The position numbers and the translations under genes were made by a program. Source: G963717155 sp963717155 (GTDB lineage: Bacteria; Actinomycetota; Thermoleophilia; Gaiellales; JALYLC01). Taken from it: 64,000 nucleotides of DNA. Each line of letters begins with the position of its first letter. The first letter of the stretch is position 1. Positions 40,043 through 49,057 of this stretch are shown piece by piece. The stretch is from contig OY970326.1 in the NCBI GenBank assembly GCA_963717155.1, positions 1 to 64,000 of the forward strand, in the 5' to 3' direction. The notes beneath the pieces were generated by a model that was not told where the DNA came from, did no database searches, and worked only from the letters and a program-made list of their open reading frames with translations.

Positions 40043-42670
40043 CTACGTGTGTCGCGGCCGATACGTGAAACGGGATGCACGACGGCGCAGGTGGCGATGA
40101 CGGCGTTGCTCACGCGTCGGACGCGACCGGTGCGGGCGTCCCTGGATCGCGTAGAAGCGCGCCTTGACCAGCTCGACCAGCACGAGGTACATGGCGACCA
40201 TCGCGAGCAGGATCAGGAAGAACGCGAGTGGCAGGGACGTGAACCCGAGCACGTGGGCGAGCGGCGTGAACGGGATCGTGATGCCGATGAGCGCGCACGT
40301 GATCGGCAGCGCGATCATCGGACGGCTCGGCCGGCTGCGCAGGAACGGCACCCGACGTGTGCGGATCACGAAGATCACGAGCGTCTGCGTCGCGATCGAC
40401 TCGACGAACCAGCCGGTCCGGAACTCGAAGCGACCCGCGTTCAGGATGACGAGCATCACGTAGAACGTCGCGAAGTCGAAGACCGAGCTGATCGGGCCGA
40501 ACACGACCATGAAGCGCCGGACGAAGGCGATGTCCCAGGCCGCCGGCCGCGCCAGGACCTCGGGGTCGACGCGGTCCGTGGGGATCGCCATCTGGCCAGC
40601 GTCGTACAGCAGGTTGTTCAGCAGGATCTGCGAGGGCAGCATCGGCAGGTACGAGAGGAACAGCGTCGCGCCTGCCGCGCTGAACATGTTCCCGAAGTTC
40701 GACGAGGTCGCCATCAGCACGTACTTGAGCGTGTTGGCGAAGATCCGGCGACCTTCCATCACGCCGTCGGCGAGCACGCCGAGGTCCTTGGCGAGCAGCA
40801 CGATGTCGGCCGCGTCCTTTGCGACATCGGTCGCGGAGTCGACCGAGATCCCGACGTCGGCAGCGTGCAGCGCCACCGCGTCGTTCACGCCGTCGCCGAG
40901 GAACGCGACGTCGACTCCGGTACGGCGCGCCACCTTGATCAGCCGCGACTTCTGATCGGGACCGACCCGTGCGAAGATCGTGGTCGTCGGAATCGCTGCC
41001 GCGAGGGCGTCGTCGTCGAGCGCCTCGATCTCCCCGCCGCTGAGGACGCCCTCCACGTCGAGTCCGATGTCGCGGCAGACCTTGGTGGCCACGGTTCCGT
41101 TGTCGCCGGTGATGATCTTCACGGCGACACCCAGGTGGTTCAGCTTGGCGATCGCCGCGCCCGCGTCGGCCTTCGGCCGATCGACGAAGCTGAGGAACCC
41201 CGCCAGCCGCAGGTCGCGCTCGTCGGCGGCAGTTGGTTGCATGAGTCCCGGAGCATCCCGCGTCGCCACCGCCACGACGCGCGCACCGTCGCCGAACAGG
41301 CCCTCGAGCACGGCCTGGCTCTCGGCAGCAATATCGACGCAGCGCGCCATGACCGCTTCCGGCGCGCCCTTGGTGATCAGCGTCGTCGCGCCGTCGGGCG
41401 TGCGGGTCACAACGGACGCGAGCTGGCGATCATGGTCGAATGGCAGCAGGCCGAGACGCTCGTGCGCGGCCACACCGTCAGTTCGGGTGAGGAGCGGGGC
41501 CGCTGGCGGAGCGGCGAGGAGTGCGACGTCGAGCGAGTTCCCGCCGACGGGCCCCGCGTCCGTCATGGTCGCCTCGTTGCACTCCAGGCCGAGCAGGAGC
41601 ACGTCGGAGCTCGCGCTGCCGAGCGCGTCGAGCGACTCGTGGAAGGTGATCGCGCCCTCGGTCAACGTACCGGTCTTGTCGGTGAAGAGCACCTCGATGT
41701 TGCCCATGTCCTCGATGGTCACGAGACGCTTGACCAGCACGCGCTTGCGCGCAAGTACCCGCGAGCCGGTCGAGAGGCTCACGGAGACGATCGCGGGCAG
41801 CAGCTGAGGGGTGATCCCGATCGCGATCGCGAGCGAGAACAGCAGCGATTCGATCAACGGCCGGGAGAGTGCGATGTTGATCACGAAGATCGAGACGGTC
41901 AGCACGCCGGCGACCTTGACCAGCAATGCCGAAAAGCTGCGAAGACCGACCTGGAACGCGGTGTCGGCCTGTCGCTCCCCGAGTCCCACCGCAATCTTCC
42001 CGAACGCCGTGGAGGTACCGGTCGAGACGACCATGCCGCGGGCGGCGCCCTGATGGACGACGGTCCCCATGAACGCGCAGCCGGGAAGGTCGAGCGGGGA
42101 GTCGCCGCCCGGTCTCGAGTCGGCGGACTTCTCGACCGGGAGTGACTCGCCCGTCAGCACCGCCTCGTCGCATTCGAGCCCGGTCACGTCGACGAGCCGG
42201 AGGTCGGCGGGGACGACGTCTCCGACTCGTAGTCCCACGAGGTCGCCGGGCACGAGGTTCGTGACATCGGTCGTGATCTCATTGCCGTCGCGCCATACGA
42301 CGGTCTCGTGGTGGATGCCCCGATGCAGATCGGCGACTGCCTTCGCTGCGCGGTACTCGTTGAAGAAGCCGAGTCCGACGCTGAGCGCCACGATCGCTGC
42401 GATGATCGAGGCGTCGGTCGGATCGCCCGTCAGGCCCGAGACCGCGGCTGCGGCGACCAGCAGGAGCAGCAGGGGGTTGCGGAGCTGCGCTGCGAGGACG
42501 CCGAGCGCCGTCACGCGACGAACCTGCAGCGCGTTCGGGCCGTACACGGCGAGGCGCACCGAAGCCTCCGCGGCAGTCAATCCCTGTGGCGTGCTGTCGA
42601 GCCGAGCACAGACGGACTCGGCTGCGAGGGTGCCGGCGCTCGCGAGGTCGAGCTTCGGCTCGGCGTTCAC
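40043..42670 (-). CDS. mgtA: Mg2+-importing P-type ATPase (MgtA/MgtB type)
   Basis: An 875-residue membrane ATPase from a GTG at 42670. The actuator motif is LTGES (residues 172-176), the phosphorylation site DKTGTLT (Asp331), the nucleotide domain has KGAPEAV and the hinge GDGVNDAVAL. TM4 contains AIGITPQLLPAIVSVSLS, as in magnesium-translocating ATPases (P3B). About ten membrane segments are visible. The last ~35 residues are strongly basic (RPTREQRRHRHLRRRASR), unusual for the family; they may be genuine or come from an indel near the true stop. The gene is divergent from a Usp across a 148-bp region. Confidence 0.9.
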   Translation of the reverse strand: MNAEPKLDLASAGTLAAESVCARLDSTPQGLTAAEASVRLAVYGPNALQVRRVTALGVLAAQLRNPLLLLLVAAAAVSGLTGDPTDASIIAAIVALSVGLGFFNEYRAAKAVADLHRGIHHETVVWRDGNEITTDVTNLVPGDLVGLRVGDVVPADLRLVDVTGLECDEAVLTGESLPVEKSADSRPGGDSPLDLPGCAFMGTVVHQGAARGMVVSTGTSTAFGKIAVGLGERQADTAFQVGLRSFSALLVKVAGVLTVSIFVINIALSRPLIESLLFSLAIAIGITPQLLPAIVSVSLSTGSRVLARKRVLVKRLVTIEDMGNIEVLFTDKTGTLTEGAITFHESLDALGSASSDVLLLGLECNEATMTDAGPVGGNSLDVALLAAPPAAPLLTRTDGVAAHERLGLLPFDHDRQLASVVTRTPDGATTLITKGAPEAVMARCVDIAAESQAVLEGLFGDGARVVAVATRDAPGLMQPTAADERDLRLAGFLSFVDRPKADAGAAIAKLNHLGVAVKIITGDNGTVATKVCRDIGLDVEGVLSGGEIEALDDDALAAAIPTTTIFARVGPDQKSRLIKVARRTGVDVAFLGDGVNDAVALHAADVGISVDSATDVAKDAADIVLLAKDLGVLADGVMEGRRIFANTLKYVLMATSSNFGNMFSAAGATLFLSYLPMLPSQILLNNLLYDAGQMAIPTDRVDPEVLARPAAWDIAFVRRFMVVFGPISSVFDFATFYVMLVILNAGRFEFRTGWFVESIATQTLVIFVIRTRRVPFLRSRPSRPMIALPITCALIGITIPFTPLAHVLGFTSLPLAFFLILLAMVAMYLVLVELVKARFYAIQGRPHRSRPTREQRRHRHLRRRASRFTYRPRHT

Positions 42671-42818
42671 CGGGCCATTGTCACAGGGGCGCCGTTCACG
42701 GTCATACGTAGTTCACCGCAGCATCTGCGTGGCAGGGCGCCGATGACGCCGCCGGGATTGAACGGGACGATGACCCGAAACGCCAGTCCTGTGTCGTGCC
42801 CACTCCGGAGGAGATCCG

Positions 42819-43262
42819 ATGAAGACGATCCTGTTCGCGACCGATGGCTCGGACAGCGCTGGAGAAGCGCTCGAGTTTGCGATCGAGCTGGCGAAGGAGA
42901 CGGGTGCGGAGATCGACGTCCTCGCCGTGAAGCCGCCGCCGGTGCTGAGCAAGGGCGGCGTCGGCCTGCCGATCCTCGAGGTCGAGGAGGACCAGGGCGC
43001 CGAGCACATCGCCGCCACGGCCGTCACGAAGGCCGAGGGCTCTGGCGTGCACGCCAGAGCCCATGTCGAGCACGGCGAGCCGGCCGAGGCGATCGCGGTC
43101 GTCGGCGAGCGGTTGCAGGCCGATCTCATCGTCGTCGGGTCGCGTGGTCTCGGCGCGGTCAGGGGCGCGATGCTCGGAAGCGTCTCGCACGAGCTCGTCA
43201 AGCGGTCGCGGATCCCGGTGACGATCGTGCGCGAGAAGGCGCATCACCCCGCACACGCCTGA
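42819..43262 (+). CDS. Universal stress protein, LEVE subfamily
   Basis: A 147-residue protein with a strong ribosome site (GGAGGAG) before ATG 42819. It begins KTILFATDGSDSAGEALEFA and carries VGSRGLGAVRGAMLGSVS for ATP. The segment LPILEVEEDQGAEHIA and the C-terminus HHPAHA are shared with the Usps at 47902 and 50701, so the three are close paralogues. It is followed 21 bp later by a serine hydrolase gene. Confidence 0.92.
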   Translation: MKTILFATDGSDSAGEALEFAIELAKETGAEIDVLAVKPPPVLSKGGVGLPILEVEEDQGAEHIAATAVTKAEGSGVHARAHVEHGEPAEAIAVVGERLQADLIVVGSRGLGAVRGAMLGSVSHELVKRSRIPVTIVREKAHHPAHA

Positions 43263-43283
43263 ACCTGACGGTCAGTCCCCATC

Positions 43284-44441
43284 GTGAGCATGCTGCTTCG
43301 GATCCCGATCGCTCTGTTCGTGCTGCTACCGGTCGTGTGGGCGCCCGCGACGGCGGCGCGGTCGGTGTCGGCACGTCCTGACCTCCAGCGCGTGCTCGAC
43401 GGGCTCGTGCGTGGGCCGCATCGTGTGGCGCCGGGTGCGACGGCCTACGTGGTCGGGCCGCACGGGACATGGAGCGGTGCGGCCGGCGTTGCGGTGGCTG
43501 CGACGGGCGTGCGCATGCGTCCAGGGGCGCGCATGCGGCTCGAGAGCGTCTCCAAGCTGTGGACGGCGACGTTGATCCTGCAGCTGGTCGCGCGACACCG
43601 ACTGACGCTGGACGACAGCGTCGAGCACTGGCTTCCCGGGCTCCTGCCCGCCGGTCGCCGGATCACGGTGCGCGAGCTGCTCGACCACACGAGCGGTCTC
43701 GTCAACGACAGCGACATCGCACGCAACCCTGCGCGCTACCTCCGTCGCGTGACGGATCCAGCCCTGCGGGCCGAGCTCCTGTCGGTGTCACGACGGCAGG
43801 CGGCCGATCCGTCCACGGTCATCCCCGCGGGGTTGATGATCCGGTTCGCAGCGGCCGAGCCGCTGCGCTCGCGTCCGGGGACGCGCTACCACTACTCCAA
43901 CATCGGCTACATGATCGCCGGCCGGATTGCCGAGCGCGCAGGGCGCCAGCCGCTCGCCGAGCAGTATCGCGAACGGATCATCGAGCCACTCGGACTTGCG
44001 AGCGCCGCATACGACCCGAAGCCGAACATCCGTGGGCCGCATCCCCACGGCTACCGGGTCCGCGCCGACGGCTCGCTCCTCGACACCACGACCTGGGTGA
44101 GCGATCTCGACGCGCAGGGCGGCATCGTCGCGGACGCGGCCGACGAGGCCCGGTTCCTGATAGCGCTGATGCAGGGACGCCTCGTCGGCGCGCACGAGCT
44201 TCGCGAGATGAAGACGCCGTTCCCTTACACCGACTATGGCCTCGGGACGACGGTCGAGCCGAGCGGCTGCGCCGGGATCGCGTACGGCCACAACGGCGCA
44301 GGCGCGGCCTTCACGACCAGCGTGTACGTGTCGGGGGACGGCCGCCGGGTCGCCGTTCTGTTGCTGAACGGCCACACGACCGATGCAGGCAGTGACATCG
44401 CTGCAAAGGCGGCGATGCGCCGGCTGTTCTGCGCGGCCTAG
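43284..44441 (+). CDS. Secreted serine hydrolase of the beta-lactamase class C / D,D-peptidase family
   Basis: The GTG at 43284 gives a 385-residue protein with a signal-peptide-like start (LLRIPIALFVLLPVVWAPAT). Active-site motifs are SVSK (Ser88, Lys91), YSN (Tyr204) and HNGAG (His336), in the normal spacing for family S12. Class C-like proteins with the HxG motif are often esterases or peptidases rather than true beta-lactamases. It probably shares a transcript with the Usp before it. Its stop codon shares the four bases CTAG with the stop of the convergent gene. Confidence 0.85.
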   Translation: MSMLLRIPIALFVLLPVVWAPATAARSVSARPDLQRVLDGLVRGPHRVAPGATAYVVGPHGTWSGAAGVAVAATGVRMRPGARMRLESVSKLWTATLILQLVARHRLTLDDSVEHWLPGLLPAGRRITVRELLDHTSGLVNDSDIARNPARYLRRVTDPALRAELLSVSRRQAADPSTVIPAGLMIRFAAAEPLRSRPGTRYHYSNIGYMIAGRIAERAGRQPLAEQYRERIIEPLGLASAAYDPKPNIRGPHPHGYRVRADGSLLDTTTWVSDLDAQGGIVADAADEARFLIALMQGRLVGAHELREMKTPFPYTDYGLGTTVEPSGCAGIAYGHNGAGAAFTTSVYVSGDGRRVAVLLLNGHTTDAGSDIAAKAAMRRLFCAA

Positions 44442-45025
44442 GGGGACCGCCACGCGCGGCGAGCGACCGCGAGTCCGGCGTCCCAACCCGGCGCACGGCC
44501 TCCAGGCGGTGGGGCGACGGTGTCGACGGAGAGGCCGCTTCGTACGATCAACCATGCGATCAACGAGTTCGAGTTCCACATCTCGCCGGTGGCGAGCTCG
44601 TCGCGTCCCCAGACCGGCGTCGGCACCTGCGGCACCAGCTCGAGGATGCGGCGCGCCAGCTCGGGGTCGTCGCTGAGACGCTGCGGGCTCGCGACCGCCT
44701 CGCTCACGTCGGGGATGGCACCGCCCAGCCAGCGTCGTACCTCGTACCGGAAGAGTCGGAGGGAGCCGGCCCGCCGGCTTCCGACCGCGCCTTCCGCGAC
44801 GACGCCGCGCTGCGCGCCCGCGCCATCGGGAACCGGAGTCATCTCGATGACGAAGCATCCCTCCGGCACCCGTACCTCGAGCGCTGAGTGGTAGAGGTCG
44901 CGCATGCGCCGGTGTCCGACCAGCGCAGCGACCGCCTCGTACACGCGCCCGTTCACGCGCACGGAGTGGCCACCTGCGCCGAGCGGCAGCCAGTAGAGGT
45001 CGACGCTACCCGGTTCGCCAGGCAT
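44438..45025 (-). CDS. Conserved protein of unknown function
   Basis: A 195-residue protein with well-conserved-looking blocks: LYWLPLGAGGHSVRVNGRVY, LYHSALEVRVPEGCFVIEM, GSLRLFRYEVRRWLGGAIPD and TPVWGRDELATGEMWNSNSL. I recall close relatives in other actinobacteria, all without assigned function. The His in GGHSVR and in YHSALEV and Cys55-like positions could form a papain-like site, but this is speculative. The ATG at 45025 is the first in frame. There is no signal peptide. Confidence 0.7.
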   Translation of the reverse strand: MPGEPGSVDLYWLPLGAGGHSVRVNGRVYEAVAALVGHRRMRDLYHSALEVRVPEGCFVIEMTPVPDGAGAQRGVVAEGAVGSRRAGSLRLFRYEVRRWLGGAIPDVSEAVASPQRLSDDPELARRILELVPQVPTPVWGRDELATGEMWNSNSLIAWLIVRSGLSVDTVAPPPGGRAPGWDAGLAVARRAWRSP

Positions 45026-45273
45026 TCAGCCGCGTCGACTCACGACGTGGTGGCTGACGACGACGTAGGCGATGCAACCATGGCGAGACGGTCGCAGACG
45101 CCGCCGGGCCGGTCTTCCGTAGCGACACGTAGAGAGGCGGCGGGAAACTACGGCACGCCGGATCGATCGGGCTCCTGGCGTATGCGTTGGGTTCGGTAGG
45201 TGCGCGCTTTGCCGCATCGTGGTTGCGCGTCGTCGCCGATGCCCGGTCGCCACTGCCGCGTGAGCATGCGGCC

Positions 45274-45978
45274 ATGGCTCGAACCAACCCGCTTCCACTC
45301 CTTGCGCTCGGTGCATGCGCTGCCATCGCGGCCGTCAGCCGCGCTCGCCTTCGAAACCTCGGCGCGACCGAGGAAGAGATTCGACGCGCGCTTCCTGGCG
45401 ATGAGATCATCCCCGACGCGCGCACACGCTCGACGATGGCGATCACGATCGATGCGCCCCGCTGGGCGGTCTGGGCGTGGCTCGTGCAGATGGGACTCGG
45501 CCGCGGCGGCTGGTACAGCTACGACCGCCTCGACAACGCCGGCGCTCCGAGCGCCGAGATGATCGCGCGCGAGTGGCAGCACGTCCACGTCGGCGATCGA
45601 ATGCCTTCGCGGGCCGATGGCAAGGCATGGTTCGACGTGGTCGTCGTCGAGCACGAGCGCGTGCTCGTCCTGCGTGCCCCGCTCACGATTCCCGGTGGCC
45701 GGCCGTACGATTCGCTCGCCGGACGGCCTCGCTGGTTCAGCGACAGCACGTGGGCGTTCGTGCTCGAACGCGATGAGCAGGTGCGCACTCGCCTGATCGT
45801 GCGCACGCGTGCCGTCGGGCGCCCGGGGCTTCCACTGGGACTTGCGAGTATCGCGTTCTGGGACCCGGCGCACCTGATCATGGAGCGACGCCAGCTGATC
45901 AACCTCCGGCGTCGCGCCGAGGCCACGACATCGTCGTCGGTCGCCCTCGGGCCTGACGCCGTGGGCACGCAACCGTGA
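45274..45978 (+). CDS. SRPBCC-like protein with N-terminal hydrophobic segment
   Basis: ATG 45274 gives a 234-residue product with a hydrophobic start (PLPLLALGACAAIAAVSRA), which may anchor it in the membrane. Then AITIDAPRWAVWAWLVQMGL, GRGGWYSYDRLDN and the C-terminal DPAHLIMERRQLINLRRRAE follow, a pattern of actinobacterial SRPBCC-like proteins. The frame stays open back to a TTG at 45187, but the first 29 codons look non-coding. The function is unknown; the next gene is the histidine kinase, 64 bp away. Confidence 0.7.
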   Translation: MARTNPLPLLALGACAAIAAVSRARLRNLGATEEEIRRALPGDEIIPDARTRSTMAITIDAPRWAVWAWLVQMGLGRGGWYSYDRLDNAGAPSAEMIAREWQHVHVGDRMPSRADGKAWFDVVVVEHERVLVLRAPLTIPGGRPYDSLAGRPRWFSDSTWAFVLERDEQVRTRLIVRTRAVGRPGLPLGLASIAFWDPAHLIMERRQLINLRRRAEATTSSSVALGPDAVGTQP

Positions 45979-46042
45979 CGTTCGGCGCGCAAAAACGCCT
46001 GGTCACCGGTATCATCGTGGAGCGAGTTGGGATCAACAGAAA

Positions 46043-47836
46043 ATGCCCGCGACAAGTCTCGATACGCAGCGACTGCGGCGCCTGCTGGACCTCGGGCGCA
46101 CTCTCGTCGCCGAGTTGGACATCGAGACGTTGCTGACCGCGATCCTCGAGTCCGCACGTGAGCTGACCGGTGCGCGCTACGCCGCACTCGGCGTGCTCGA
46201 CGAGGCGAAGACGGAGCTGGAGCGGTTCGAGACGCTCGGCATCGACGCCGAGACGCGGCAGGAGATCGGCGACCTTCCCAGGGGACGCGGTGTCCTGGGG
46301 ATGCTGATAACTGACCCGCGTCCCCTGCGGCTCGCCGACGTGAGCGCCCATCCAGAGTCGTACGGCTTCCCGATCGGGCATCCGCCGATGCGGTCGTTCC
46401 TCGGTGTGCCGATCGTGATACGCGGACAGCCGTGGGGCAACATCTACGTGACCGACGCGACGACCAAGGATGCGTTCGACGACGTCGACGAGCAGACGCT
46501 CATCGTGCTCGCGAACTGGGCGGCCACCGCGATCGAGAATGCGCGCCTGCACAGCGCCGAGGCCGAGCGCCGAGGCGAGCTCGAGCAGTCCGTGCGTGCG
46601 CTCGAAGCGACGGTGGAGATCGCGCGGGCAGTCGCCGGCGAGACCCGCATCGAGCGGATCCTCGAGCTGATCGCCAAGCGTGGACGTGCGCTGGTGGCGG
46701 CCGACGGCATGCTGATTCTCCTCGCCGAGGGTGACGAGCTCGTCGTGACGGTCGTCGCGGGCGCGCTCGGTCAGGGACTGGTGGGCCAGCGCGTCCCGAT
46801 CACCGGATCGGCGACGGGCCTGGCGTTGACGTCGCGGCGACCGCAACGTCTGTCGGATGTGGCGGGAAGCCTGCGATATTCGCTCGCCGAGACGATCAAG
46901 GCGTCGACGGGATTGCTCGTGCCGATGACCTTCCACGGACGGGCGGTCGGAGTGCTCGCCGCGTTCGATCATCACGGCGACGACACCGAGTTCTCGCGCG
47001 AGGACGAGCGGATGATGCAGGCATTCGCCGCGAGCGCCGCGACCGCGCTCGCCACGGCGCAGGACGTTGCTGCCGAAGGACTACGGCGCAGCATCGCAGC
47101 GACCGAGCAGGAGCGCACGCACTGGGCGCGCGAGCTCCACGACGAGACGCTGCAGAGCCTCGCCATGACGCGCTTGACGCTTGCGACGGCGCTGCGTGAC
47201 TCGAACGGTCAGGATCTCACGGAGCCGATCGCCTCGGCGATCGCCCAGATCGACGGCAGCATCGCGAACCTCCGGAACCTGATCGCAGACCTGCGACCGG
47301 CGGCACTCGATGCGCTGGGAGCCGGCGCGGCGATCGAGACACTCGTCGCCCACCTCGGGTCGCGCACGAACATCGAGATCGAGCTCGCGTCGATCGACCT
47401 CGCGTACGAGCGCGGGATCGCGCCGACCCGCCACGCTCCCGAGATCGAGGCGACCCTGTACCGGATCACGCAAGAAGCCCTGAACAACGTCCTCAAGCAC
47501 TCGAATGCGACGACGGCCACGGTGTCGGTCGTCGAGGAGAACGGCACCATCACCCTGACGATCAGCGATGACGGCGCCGGCTTCGACCAGTCTCAGCGGG
47601 GAACGGGCTTCGGCTTGATCGGCATGCGCGAGCGGGTGGCGCTGGTCGATGGCCAGATGAGCATCAAGAGCGCTCCCGGCCTCGGCACGACGGTCGAGGT
47701 TGTGATTCCGGCGCGCCACGGACCGCAAGAGGGCGCGCGCCCGCAGCTCGTCGATGTCGAACTCGACACACCAGCCGCAACCTCAGCGGGTAGTTCGCCG
47801 CAGCCGACCGTGGGTGGCACGCCGATGGCGTCCTGA
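46043..47836 (+). CDS. DevS/DosS-like GAF-GAF sensor histidine kinase
   Basis: The 597-residue protein has GAF domain 1 (about residues 25-170) with the DevS-type pattern GVLGMLITDPRPLRLADV and GFPIGHPPMRSFLGVPI. GAF 2 lies at 195-340. A HisKA_3 dimerisation part has RELHDETLQSLA (His366), and a HATPase ends with GTGFGLIGMRERVALVDG. In mycobacterial DosS the first GAF binds haem and senses O2, NO and CO. His103 and His113 are candidate ligands here, but the sequence alone does not show that haem binds. The partner is most likely the NarL-type regulator at 48398-49019. The Usp 65 bp downstream is probably co-transcribed. Confidence 0.9.
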   Translation: MPATSLDTQRLRRLLDLGRTLVAELDIETLLTAILESARELTGARYAALGVLDEAKTELERFETLGIDAETRQEIGDLPRGRGVLGMLITDPRPLRLADVSAHPESYGFPIGHPPMRSFLGVPIVIRGQPWGNIYVTDATTKDAFDDVDEQTLIVLANWAATAIENARLHSAEAERRGELEQSVRALEATVEIARAVAGETRIERILELIAKRGRALVAADGMLILLAEGDELVVTVVAGALGQGLVGQRVPITGSATGLALTSRRPQRLSDVAGSLRYSLAETIKASTGLLVPMTFHGRAVGVLAAFDHHGDDTEFSREDERMMQAFAASAATALATAQDVAAEGLRRSIAATEQERTHWARELHDETLQSLAMTRLTLATALRDSNGQDLTEPIASAIAQIDGSIANLRNLIADLRPAALDALGAGAAIETLVAHLGSRTNIEIELASIDLAYERGIAPTRHAPEIEATLYRITQEALNNVLKHSNATTATVSVVEENGTITLTISDDGAGFDQSQRGTGFGLIGMRERVALVDGQMSIKSAPGLGTTVEVVIPARHGPQEGARPQLVDVELDTPAATSAGSSPQPTVGGTPMAS

Positions 47837-47901
47837 CGCCGGACGGCGACGATGGGAGCGGCGCCGTACGGTGCGGCGTCGATCACACCCGAGGAGTCGC
47901 A

Positions 47902-48345
47902 GTGAAGACGATCCTGGTTGCCATCGATGGTTCCAACAGCGCGACCGAGGCGCTCGACTTCGCCGTCGAGCTGTGCAAGGAGACAGGGGCCACGCTCGAG
48001 GTCCTGTCCGTCAAGCCGAAACCGGTCGTGGGTCGCGGGGGCAGTGGTATGCCAGTGCTCGAGGTCGAGGCGGTACATGGCGCCGAGCACATCGCGCAGA
48101 CGGCTGTCGACCAGGCCGTGGCGGCGGGTGTACCGGCGAAGGCGCACGTGCAGCATGGCGATCCGGCGGAATCGATCGCCGCAGCCGGCGTCGAGCTGGG
48201 CGCCGATCTGATCGTCGTCGGCACGCGAGGACTCGGCCCCGTGTCCGCCTCGATGCTCGGCAGCGTCTCGCATGCGTTGATCAAGAAGTCGCGCATCCCG
48301 GTCACCGTCGTGCGCGCACGAGCTCACGACCACGCACACGCCTGA
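47902..48345 (+). CDS. Universal stress protein, LEVE subfamily
   Basis: GTG start at 47902 after CCCGAGGAGTCGCA. The 147-residue protein begins KTILVAIDGSNSATEALDFA, has MPVLEVEAVHGAEHIA and the ATP motif VGTRGLGPVSASMLGSVS, and ends DHAHA. It is a close paralogue of the Usps at 42819 and 50701. It follows the histidine kinase and ends just before a strong terminator. Confidence 0.92.
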   Translation: MKTILVAIDGSNSATEALDFAVELCKETGATLEVLSVKPKPVVGRGGSGMPVLEVEAVHGAEHIAQTAVDQAVAAGVPAKAHVQHGDPAESIAAAGVELGADLIVVGTRGLGPVSASMLGSVSHALIKKSRIPVTVVRARAHDHAHA

Positions 48346-48361
48346 GTGGTCTCCGTCACGC

Positions 48362-48392
48362 GGTCTGGCTGGGCGTGACGCCCGGCCAGACC
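48362..48392. terminator. Bidirectional hairpin between usp and the response-regulator gene
   Basis: The arms GGTCTGGCTGGGCG and CGCCCGGCCAGACC pair over 14 positions with one G-T pair, around the loop TGA. It lies in the 52-bp gap between two convergent genes and would end transcription from both sides. No T-run follows, as is common in high-GC actinobacteria. Confidence 0.8.
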
Positions 48393-48397
48393 CGTGG

Positions 48398-49019
48398 TCA
48401 GCCGAGCTCGACCAGGTGGTGCTCGAGCGCGTAGCGCACCAGGTCGGCACGCGTGTTGAGTCGCAGCTTCGTGAGAATGTGTCGCCGATGCGCCTCGATC
48501 GTCCGTACGCTCAGGAACAGGCGCTTGGCGATCTCCTGGTTCGTGTGGCCGAGCGCGATCAGTCGCAACACGTCGCGCTCGCGCTGCGTGAGGTCGTCCT
48601 CGGGCTCGCCCATCACCAGCCGCGCCGCCATCGCGGGCTGCACGTACAGCCGATCGGCGAGGACCGCGCGTAGGGCGTCGGCGAGCTCCTCGTCGGCGGC
48701 GTCCTTGAGCACGTAGCCCTGCGCTCCCTGCTCCAACGCGCGTGCGGGCGTATACCGGCTCGTCCTGCATCGAGAGGATGACGACCCGTGCGCCCGACTC
48801 GCGGAGCTGCGGAAGGATCTCCAGGCCGGAGCGGTCGCGCAGCCCGATGTCGAGCACGATCGCGTCGGGTGTCTCGCGACGTGCCATCGTGAGAGCCTCG
48901 CTCGCCGACGAGGCCTCCGCGACGACGTCGAACCCCGCGTCGGTCAGCAGCCTCCGCACGCCCGAGCGCACGATCGCGTGATCGTCGACGAGCAGGAGCC
49001 GCGGCCGTGTGTTCGTCAT
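48398..49019 (-). pseudogene. NarL/FixJ response regulator (DevR-like), one frameshift
   Basis: The ATG at 49019 gives LLLVDDHAIVRSGVRRLL and the phospho-acceptor in DAIVLDIGLRDRSG (Asp57). The frame changes near 48745. It continues ALEQGAQGYVLKDAADEEL (with the switch Lys) and the LuxR-type HTH LTQRERDVLRLIALGHTNQE and VRTIEAHRRHILTKLRLN. Intact length would be about 206 residues. It is convergent with the kinase-usp transcript rather than in the same operon, which is unusual for a two-component pair. A DevR-like role in switching on the surrounding stress genes is inferred from context. Confidence 0.85.
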
Positions 49020-49057
49020 GGCCGATGAGGGTACCGGCTGGGGCGGCCGTCGGGCTC

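Noticed and set aside
43284..44441. True beta-lactamase (antibiotic resistance)
   Set aside because: The SxxK, YxN and HxG motifs occur equally in esterases and peptidases; nothing indicates beta-lactam substrate.
46043..47836. Calling the kinase a haem-based oxygen sensor
   Set aside because: The GAF1 pattern resembles DosS, but the haem ligand cannot be assigned from the sequence alone.
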